Origin: Ophiura sarsii
Taxonomy: Eukaryota; Echinodermata; Ophiuroidea; Amphilepidida; Ophiuridae
Length of the DNA: 64,000 nt
NCBI GenBank assembly: GCA_035610835.1
Contig: CM069454.1
Location: 496,001 to 560,000 of the forward strand
Direction: 5' to 3'
Position numbers and translations under genes: made by a program. This document shows positions 56,380-64,000 of the stretch, piece by piece; within the stretch, counting starts at the first letter, position 1, and each line of letters begins with the position of its first letter. The notes below the pieces were generated by a model. It was not told where the DNA came from. It ran no database searches and was given only the letters and a program-made list of their open reading frames with translations.

Positions 56380-59300
56380 TCACGCATTAACAACAGGATT
56401 ATCAGTGTTTCGTTTTTGTACATAATCATATATTGCTGTTGCTAAAGAATATAGAAATGGATTGATAGCGGAATTAATGGGCAGTACAAACGTTACAATC
56501 CATGTATAGGTGAAAGGTGATACAGTAGTACCCCCACTCTGTACAACGATAGACAATATGATGATAGGTAACCAGCACATCATATCAGTAAGGACAATAA
56601 TGCTTATCTTAATAGCCATTTTTAGTTCCTCCTTTTGAGTTTGATTTCGCCCTGCTTGTTTTGCTGTTTGTCGCGCTGTGATGAATATACCGATGTAGCA
56701 ACACGTTATTCCCACCATGCATATCAAATTGATAATGCAAAATAACGCTATACCAAAATACATACCTGGTCTAGTGCCAACTACTGTTTTAAAATGGATA
56801 CTAATATATACTACATATATCAGTTCATGAAGACGGGACTGATCCTTAAATATGTTGCTTCTAGAAAGCGGGAGTCCAGTACACACCTCGGATACGTCAT
56901 ACAAATCAGGATCAATCTCTGGCAAAATGGTTGAAATGATACTCAATATTACCGCGAAACACCAGAGGCCTGCAATGACTAACCTAACTGAGCTTGTGCC
57001 TAATCTCTTAGTGCTAAATGTATATTTGATGCCCATATACCTGTCTACGCTTAGCAGAGTAACGAAGAAGACAGACGCTTCGCTTGATAAGATAGATAGC
57101 GCCCCAGCTACTTTACATGTAATGCTTGATCTCCATAATTCAGAGGGGAAATAGTTCAGGTAGAAATAATACATATCTGCTGAAGCTATCAACAGCATAT
57201 ATATACCCATGAACAGATCTGAGATTGACAGATTTAAGATTATTAAATATTGTACTTTGCTAGTATCGTTACGGTGAATGTAACGGTAATACAAAACGCA
57301 CGTGTTACTGATAATTGCAAACATTCCTAAAATCCACATACATGATCTTTGAATCGGATTCGAAAGTAATCTGCCACATGTCAAAAATTGAGAACGTGGA
57401 ATAGTAGCATTACATGTTGCTGCTTCTATAAAGCAACAAGTAGCAGCATTGTCGACAAAAATATTTACTATTTCTGTGAAATGTCTAAAAGACTTGACAT
57501 TTACCATATGCAGCTTGTTTTGTCTTAGATCAACAGCTTGAAGAATAGGCATTGGGTTATTCAAAAAGTAAAATCCCGAATCAAAAACATTGAACTTATT
57601 GTTAGATAAATCGAGAAAATCTAAGTGTTTCATGTTTTCAAATAGCCCACGCGGGAAACTCGACAGTCTATTTGTAGAAAGCGAAAAATAGTACAGTTTG
57701 TTGTACTGCACTGTTGAGTTCAGCTGAAATAGAACTAGATCGTTGTGACTAAAATCAATGTAATTGAGTTTGCTATTTGACATTAACACCAATGAATCAA
57801 CAGTTTTAATTTTATTGTTGGACAGATATAGCAATGTTAAGGTGGTTAGTCCATCTAATGAATGCGGGTGAAGCGTCTCAATTTGATTGTTTGATAGATC
57901 TAACACGGTCAGACTGAGAAGGGCTCCAAACTGTCGAGAATATAACTTTACAATTTCATTATGGGACAGATAAAGATATCTCAGGCTTTTAAGCGTGCCA
58001 AAAAGCTGTGAGTCTAGCTCAATAATATAATTCCTGGTCATATTAAACTTGATCATGTTTGTAAGCGCATTAAATGATTGGGGGTGTAGCTTCTTAATTT
58101 TATTGCCTGCTAGTGAAAACCTTTGCAAATTGTTAAGACATGCAAATGACTGAGGGGACAGTTCCACAATTTTATTGTTGGACAGATCTAACTGGACTAG
58201 TGTTTTCAGCTCTTCAAACTGCTGAGGTTGTACATCAACAATATTATTGTCCTTTAAATCTAAATCAACCAGGCTACTAACCCCTTTAAATTGCAGTTTG
58301 TACAGCTCTACAATATTATTGTAAAACAAATATAACGATTTCAGGGCGTTAAGCGACTCAAACTGCTGCATGTATATCGCTACAATTTTATTTCTAGATA
58401 AGTCTAAACTTATCAAATTAGACAAAGTATGAAACTGCTCCGCGTGCAGCTCCTCAATATTATTGTTGGATAGCACTAAATGCATCAGCTTTGTAAGCGC
58501 ATCAAACAGCAATGGGTGTAGTTCCACAATGTTATTGTCAGATAAGTTTAGCTCCGAAAGGTTCGGGAGTGCGTTAAACAGCTCTAGGTGTAGCTCACTA
58601 ATTTTATTGCTGGATATATATAGCCGCACTAGGTTTGTAAGCGTTTCAAACTGTTGCGGGTGTAGCTCTACAATATTATTGTTTGACATATATAACTGTT
58701 TCAGGCTTGAAAGCGCTTTAAACAGTTGCGGGTGTAGTACGTTAATATTATTGCTGAACATAATGAGGGTTTTCAAGTTTGAAAGGGCTTCAAACTGTCG
58801 CGGGTGCAATTCTACAATGTTATTGTAAGACAAATCTAACTGTTTCAGGTTTAAAAATGCTTGAAACTGCTCTGGGTGTAATTCTACAATACTATTGTTC
58901 GCCAGATCTAACCATACTAGGTTGGACAGTGCTTCAAACTGCTCGGGGTGTAGCTCTACAATGTTATTGTTGGACAGATCTAATTGTTCAAGGCTTGAAA
59001 GATTTTCAAACTGCTGTTTGTGTAATTCCGGAACAATATTGTCGGACAGCTGTAAAACCGACAGTTTTGTGAGCGTACGAAACTGCTGTGGTTTGATATC
59101 CACAATAATATTGCGATCCAAAAACAATAATTGCAGATGTACAAGTGCTTCAAACTGTTGTTGGTGCAACTCTACAATATTATTTCGTGACAGGCGTAAC
59201 AATTTCAGGCTTGTAAGCGCTTCAAACTGCTGTGGGTGGAGTTTTGCAATAAAATTGCCGGCCAAATCTAACCAATACAAGGTGCTCCAAGATAAACCTG

Positions 59301-60111
59301 AAAATGCCTGAGGCTCTATTCCATGGAGGCCAGTGTCACTCCAAGATAATGATCTTAGGTTTGTTATGTCAGCTTCATTGATAGACGCAAAGTTGAAGCT
59401 TGACGACTCCCATTTGAAGCTTGACAAACTCGAGAAGCTTGACAACTCCGAGAAGCTTGACGACTCCCAGTTGTAGCTTGACAACTCCCAGTTGTGGCTT
59501 GACGACTCCCAATCTGTTCTGAATTTGGAGCTTGACGATTTGCCGATGTAGAAGTTTGACGATTTGCCGATGTAGAAGTCTGACGGCTGCAAGTGTGAGT
59601 GCCAGCTGCTTGACGACTGAAAGGCTTTGGTAAAAGAGAAGCTTGACGACTTCGAGTCTGTGTTGAAACTCGTCGAATTAGAGTGAGTGTTGACGTATGT
59701 CCACGTAGGGCATGCGTAGTATGTACCTTCATATTTCATTGTCGAATTAGTAAAATCTGAGTTCAAGCTTGACATATCAGAGTGTACATTACGATTGGTC
59801 ATGATATTTTCTTCCAATGGGTTTAAAAAACCTGATGGATACATCAACTGTATTCGGGATGAATTGCCATTAAGACAAGTTATTATCATTTCATCATTAC
59901 CCAATGTACATATGCAATCATGTGGGCAACAGAATCGACTGGAGAACATAACGACCCGTTCAAAGCAATTTAGCCAAGGTTGCCTAACTGGATTAGGATA
60001 GTCCCAGTCTAGACAGCCAACCGTGCAATCTACAGGCCGTTCCTGAATACCAGGAACACTGGACCAATTCGATACTAGCAGGATAATTACACATTTTAAG
60101 TACTCCATCAT
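56380..60111 (-). CDS. LRR-containing class A GPCR (LGR/RXFP-like), copy B
   Basis: 1243-aa single-exon paralogue of the receptor at 39798-43535, with the same order: signal peptide, CPHDCIC LRRNT-like cap, Ser-rich region, LRRs, Cys hinge, 7TM with DRYMGIKY, CWLP and NPFLY. It has one more LRR than copy A (an extra LDLANNSIVELHPEQF unit near residue 410) and a shorter, differently arranged Ser-rich segment with NFYIGKSS and NWESSS repeats. The 7TM domain is almost identical to copy A except for a cluster of changes in extracellular loop 2 (56800-56845). No frameshift or stop, so both copies look functional. It is probably a cell-surface receptor; ligand unknown. Confidence 0.92.
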   Translation of the reverse strand: MMEYLKCVIILLVSNWSSVPGIQERPVDCTVGCLDWDYPNPVRQPWLNCFERVVMFSSRFCCPHDCICTLGNDEMIITCLNGNSSRIQLMYPSGFLNPLEENIMTNRNVHSDMSSLNSDFTNSTMKYEGTYYACPTWTYVNTHSNSTSFNTDSKSSSFSFTKAFQSSSSWHSHLQPSDFYIGKSSNFYIGKSSSSKFRTDWESSSHNWELSSYNWESSSFSELSSFSSLSSFKWESSSFNFASINEADITNLRSLSWSDTGLHGIEPQAFSGLSWSTLYWLDLAGNFIAKLHPQQFEALTSLKLLRLSRNNIVELHQQQFEALVHLQLLFLDRNIIVDIKPQQFRTLTKLSVLQLSDNIVPELHKQQFENLSSLEQLDLSNNNIVELHPEQFEALSNLVWLDLANNSIVELHPEQFQAFLNLKQLDLSYNNIVELHPRQFEALSNLKTLIMFSNNINVLHPQLFKALSSLKQLYMSNNNIVELHPQQFETLTNLVRLYISSNKISELHLELFNALPNLSELNLSDNNIVELHPLLFDALTKLMHLVLSNNNIEELHAEQFHTLSNLISLDLSRNKIVAIYMQQFESLNALKSLYLFYNNIVELYKLQFKGVSSLVDLDLKDNNIVDVQPQQFEELKTLVQLDLSNNKIVELSPQSFACLNNLQRFSLAGNKIKKLHPQSFNALTNMIKFNMTRNYIIELDSQLFGTLKSLRYLYLSHNEIVKLYSRQFGALLSLTVLDLSNNQIETLHPHSLDGLTTLTLLYLSNNKIKTVDSLVLMSNSKLNYIDFSHNDLVLFQLNSTVQYNKLYYFSLSTNRLSSFPRGLFENMKHLDFLDLSNNKFNVFDSGFYFLNNPMPILQAVDLRQNKLHMVNVKSFRHFTEIVNIFVDNAATCCFIEAATCNATIPRSQFLTCGRLLSNPIQRSCMWILGMFAIISNTCVLYYRYIHRNDTSKVQYLIILNLSISDLFMGIYMLLIASADMYYFYLNYFPSELWRSSITCKVAGALSILSSEASVFFVTLLSVDRYMGIKYTFSTKRLGTSSVRLVIAGLWCFAVILSIISTILPEIDPDLYDVSEVCTGLPLSRSNIFKDQSRLHELIYVVYISIHFKTVVGTRPGMYFGIALFCIINLICMVGITCCYIGIFITARQTAKQAGRNQTQKEELKMAIKISIIVLTDMMCWLPIIILSIVVQSGGTTVSPFTYTWIVTFVLPINSAINPFLYSLATAIYDYVQKRNTDNPVVNA

Positions 60112-60551
60112 ACTTATGTATTGGTCTTGTCGTAGATGCTATCGCGAACAACAGATACCCGATACTCGTTGTTTATGATCACAAACCTCCTCGCTCGTTG
60201 CAAACACGTTTTCTCATCTATCGCTTTTCTTGTCAAGAAGCTGAGATTCAATAATGGAGTAGTAGTAGTGGTCAAATACGGGTCATTCCATACATCAACC
60301 CCGTAGACTGTTGACAATTGTTCTAAATTGCAATCACGAATACAGCGTTAAATATGGTACTGTGTGCACTGCTAGCGATGAAAGTCACGCCTTTTTCTTT
60401 TCGACGACATCAATTCACGTGAGAGATTTGCTCTGCTCCATACGATTGCCTTTTGCCATACACTGTATACACGAACGCTTAACCTCAGCCAATCACAATC
60501 ACTAACCATGCAGCACTGACTCAATACTTTTTAGCTTGATAACTGAGACTT

Positions 60552-61049
60552 AAAGAGGCACTAAGAGATCCTTCATGGAGGGAGCCTAAATATTTTTAAG
60601 AAGTTAAGATTTTCACATATACTGTACGTAATGCTTATACGTACTAACTACCACCCAAATTTATAGAACTTAATTTGCAGTATTTCGTGTGAAATTCATT
60701 GATTGAGTTTTGATGAGATCACATCGAAACCACCCAAATTCATCTAAAAGGTCACAGATGACTTCTTACTTATTTGTTTCAGGTTTATTCAAAATAACCA
60801 TGATGACCACCCATGACTTGTTGCGTGATGCATATTCATGACCTCCCCGATTCAATTGGTGGTGATTTTTAACCAAATTACACAAACGTGAAAAGCACTA
60901 ATATATACCTTCGGAAATGCTGAGAAAATGTCTTTATTTTTACTGATTTGTTTTGAAGAAATCGTACATGAGGGTTTCTATGTATATAATCTATCTAAAC
61001 AAGGTGAATATTGAATTTCATTTTTATAGAAATCTCTCAGTGCCCCTTT
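60552..61049. mobile_element. TTAA-type MITE upstream of receptor B
   Basis: Ends TTAAAGAGGCACTAAGAGAT and ATCTCTCAGTGCCCCTTTAA. It is the better preserved version of 43885-44400. Confidence 0.8.
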
Positions 61050-61054
61050 AAAAG

Positions 61055-61265
61055 ATTTCGACACTTTCCACGCGGCAGGCGTCTGCAGACGACATTTCAA
61101 AATGTTTCAGAAATATGAAAATTATCTTTTATTTCATAACCATTTAGAATTACCATGAGAAATGCATTGAAATAAGTACAAACATGCCTAGTATTGGTTA
61201 AGTAATTCTTGAGATACACTTTGAAAATCGTATAATTGTATAATTATGGTAAAACTAATACCCGC
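61055..61265. mobile_element. TTAA-family MITE copy (after receptor B)
   Basis: Starts ACACTTTCCACGCGGCAGGC and matches 44405-44640. The right end runs into GAGTGGCCATAGTAT as in copy A. Confidence 0.65.
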
Positions 61266-61418
61266 GTGGAATATGATGAGTGGCCATAGTATGTGAGATA
61301 ATACGTCTAAGGTAACAAGCATGACAAGTGGTACGCGTAAGATAAGGTAAGGTTTAGACGTCAAAGATGTATGTTAGACCTACATTACAGATAGACCAGC
61401 ACGCAATATATAAATTGT

Positions 61419-61655
61419 ATGAAACAAGAACTTTACAGTGTCTATCCTGGCAACCCTATCACCACCTGGCTTATAGAAGAGGCCAATATTAGAGGAAATA
61501 TGAAACAGGGAAAACACAAGACGGAAGTTAGATGTCGTGGATGTTCAAATTTTGGGTTGTCGTGTACAATGAAAAGACCAACTCGATACATGTGCGATGT
61601 AGGCCTATACATGAGCAGTATTGAATGTATTCGTTGTTGTGATTTATTTTAGAAT
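61419..61655 (+). pseudogene. possible piggyBac transposase C-terminal Cys-rich fragment
   Basis: A 77-codon frame includes KHKTEVRCRGCSNFGLSC, then TRYMCDVGLY and ECIRCCDLF. The Cys spacing and the Y.C/CF-like ending resemble the C-terminal zinc-ribbon of piggyBac-type transposases. No DDE catalytic domain is seen nearby. The assignment is tentative. Confidence 0.4.
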
Positions 61656-61830
61656 GATTTGCCATGGTAACACTTGATATCAATTATCATGTCATTATTA
61701 TATTGTTATTACGTAAGTTATAATCAGTCTTGGTGCTTATATTTTTCAAATCGGAACTTGTGAGTGTTAACTTTAAATATAGAATTATAAGACAAAGTTT
61801 TGCATTTGTGCAGAGTTATCTGGCTTGACC

Positions 61831-64000
61831 CTCAATCAATCAATCTTTATTTCCATATAAAAAAATAATACATCAAATCACAATCACATATATAAAAAAC
61901 ACAATATGGAGGAGTAGACTGGAAAGCCAATGAGGCCCGTTTATGGTCTACCCCTTAAAACAAGCAGTACATAAACAAACATTTTATACTACAATAAACA
62001 ATAAGAAACCCACAACACCATTATACAAGACAGAACAAGGACGGGCTCAAATACAAGAGATTACTCGTAATTTTGGATAAGGTTTTGCTTTAACTGGGTT
62101 CGGAAATGCTTTAACGATTTGGATTGTTTCATGTTTTCGGGAAGTGAATTCCAGAGAATTGGACCATTGGTTCGAATAGCACGGTCGGGGAAAGTCTTTT
62201 TGTTATTTGTCATGTTAAAATCATTGCCATGTCTTGTTGGGTAGTTGTGAACATCTGAACGCTTTGAAAAGAAGGTTTTAAAAGCTCTGGGTAGATCATT
62301 TATGGAATATTTAAACATGAATACCCCAAGTTCGATTGTGTACATATCGGTTATTGTAAGAAAATTATACTTAGCAAATAAAGGTGCTGTGTGACTCCTA
62401 TAGTGACTATTAGAGATGGTTCTAATTGCCCATTTTTGCAGTTTAACAAGTTTGTCTAGATATGATTTACAAGTTTTGCCCCATATAAGTATTCCATAGC
62501 TGAGATAAGGTAAAATTAAAGTACAATATAACGAGTGTAATATACGTGCTGGAATAGAATGCTTAAGTTTGTTCATGACACCAATATTTCTTGAAACTGT
62601 TTTCGATATGCAATCAATGTGGTTTTTCCATGTAAGACATTCGTCAATTAGTACGCCTAAAAACTTAGTACATTTTACTCTTTCTAGTGTAATATTATTT
62701 AAAGTAACATTAAAATCTTCTCGCATTTTTGTTGATGTCATATGAGGTGTACCTAAAATCATATAATTCGTTTTGCTAGCATTAACTGATAATTTGTTGG
62801 CTTTAAACCAATTGCTTACTTCATTCAAATCTTCATTTATTACATTTATTTTGCTATTGATGTCCTTGTGTGAGTAAAGAATAGTAGTGTCATCAGCAAA
62901 CAATATGAAATCAAGTACATTTGAAGTATATGTTATATCATTAACATACAATATGAAAAGCAAAGGGCCCAATATGGATCCCTGTGGAACACCACATACA
63001 ATATTTTTAAAGTCAGAATTACAGTTATCATAAGAAACACTTTGAGTTCTATTGCTTAAGTAGCTCTCAAACCATTCAAGTACTACACCACGAAATCAAT
63101 AATGTTCCAATTTATGAAGAAGTATTTTATGATCAATAGTATCAAATGCTTTTGATAAATCTAAGAATATTCCTATTGTAGTTTCATTATTTTCGACGGC
63201 AGTGTTGATTTGATCTACCAGTTGAGCAATAGCCATGTAGGTTGAATGTTTGGAGCGAAAACCAAATTGTTTTTCATTAATGATTTCGTGAGTATTTATG
63301 AAGTCAATGCATCTGTTAAATACAAGTCTCTCGAGAATTTTGGAGAAACATGGTAAAAGCGAAACTGGACGATAGTTTGAGAACATTTCATGATCAGCCT
63401 TTTTGTAAATTGGAATTACTTTTGCTGTTTTAAATTTATCTGGAACTATACCTGTTAACAATGATAAATTAAAAATACTTGTAAGTGGCCGAGCAATTTC
63501 ATTGCTCACTTTTTTGATAATGAAATTTCCAATATTGTCGTTACCAGCACTTTTATTTGGGTTAAATTTGTCAATTATCTTTATAATATCTATATCAACA
63601 ATTGGTTTCATATACATACAACTAGAATTCATGTCATGAAGATATTCGTGATAGTTTTTGCCTGTGTTTTGAATATCTGATGCTAATTTAGGGCCTACGT
63701 TGACAAAGAAGTCATTAAAATGGTTAGAGATATCCTGAGAATTAGTAACGATGTTACCACTAACGTCTTTAAATTTACACTGTGATTTCTGTTTTCGACC
63801 TTTACCAATAATACCATTTATGTCTTTCCACGTTTGTTTCATGTCATTTTTAGATTTTTCAAATTTCGTAAAGAAATGCATCCGTTTAGATTTTCGTAAA
63901 AGCATATTCAACTTGTTTTTATAGGTTTTGAACTTTTGTAAATTACCATCAGATGAAACTTTGAGGTATTGTCTATACTTATTTTTCTTATTGATGCTTT
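61831..64000 (-). mobile_element. non-LTR retrotransposon, 3' part, continues beyond window
   Basis: Minus-strand element. Its 3' end is at the TCAA microsatellite (61832-61843; TTGA repeats on the element's strand), preceded by a ~220-bp 3' UTR and the RT coding region. The 5' part (endonuclease, 5' UTR) lies past 64000. The TTGA-type tail and RT motifs suggest the Jockey/CR1/L2 group. Confidence 0.88.
62061..64000 (-). pseudogene. non-LTR reverse transcriptase with one in-frame stop, 5'-partial
   Basis: The frame is open from the window edge down to 62061, apart from TGA at 63096-63098. RT motifs in order: [47 protein letters not shown], the stop, then CGVPQGSILGPLLF, FILFADDTTIL (FADD at 62889-62900), the thumb, and the C-terminal GPILWNSLPENMK. 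The two halves are in the same frame, so a single substitution accounts for the break. Old copies usually carry many lesions, so this one is probably young. Confidence 0.9.

Larger units (their letters stand above)
53583..61375. repeat. segmental duplication, copy B (~7.8 kb)
   Basis: Counterpart of 36728-44755 in the same orientation: satellite, short TTTG/TTGG tract, receptor gene, MITEs, ending at the TAGACGTCAAAGATGTATGT block. Confidence 0.92.

Noticed and set aside
61419..61655. Calling this a confident piggyBac transposase gene
   Set aside because: Only a short Cys-rich segment is present with imperfect spacing and no catalytic domain, so it is kept as a tentative fragment.

Overview
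This is nuclear DNA from an animal, not a microbe. It is AT-rich, has long introns, and is crowded with miniature inverted-repeat transposons (MITEs), tRNA-derived SINE-like repeats, minisatellites and broken non-LTR retrotransposons. The deuterostome-like SINEs, the ATG3 sequence and a pair of intronless leucine-rich-repeat GPCRs suggest a marine invertebrate, perhaps an echinoderm or other invertebrate deuterostome. That placement is inference only.

Layout. 1-11.6 kb is repeats: a CR1-like reverse transcriptase pseudogene carrying two nested MITEs, a Penelope-like C-terminal fragment, hAT-like and Tc1/mariner-like MITEs, and satellites at 6.1-7.1 kb and 9.1-10.2 kb. 11.9-27.4 kb is one complete plus-strand gene, ATG3, the E2-like enzyme that conjugates ATG8/LC3 to phosphatidylethanolamine. 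I resolve nine coding exons with consistent phases, giving 318 aa. Two of its coding exons end in tandem arrays that have amplified the 5' splice site itself: 15 exact-length 78-bp copies at exon 6, and 11 copies of the exon 4/intron 4 junction. Its last intron has U12-type (minor spliceosome) signals. 27.4-36.7 kb has no recognisable gene. It holds several TTAA-flanked (piggyBac-like) MITEs, a mariner-like MITE, a 15-bp minisatellite split by an inverted-repeat element, and a retrotransposon fragment.

36.7-44.75 kb and 53.6-61.4 kb are two copies of one ~8-kb segmental duplication in the same orientation. Each starts with a 68-bp satellite and carries one minus-strand, single-exon gene of ~1245 codons. 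The product has a signal peptide, an LRRNT-like Cys cluster, a Ser-rich repeat region, more than 20 LRRs and a class A 7TM domain resembling the LGR/RXFP (glycoprotein hormone/relaxin receptor) group. Between them lies a very recent 1931-bp tandem duplication (46.76-50.62 kb) containing a palindrome-within-palindrome element. 61.8-64 kb is the 3' part of a minus-strand non-LTR retrotransposon whose RT frame is interrupted here by one in-frame stop; it runs off the window.

ATG3 is an intracellular autophagy enzyme and the receptors are cell-surface proteins. There is no operon-like linkage. The strongest observation is the pair of splice-donor-bearing tandem arrays inside ATG3.
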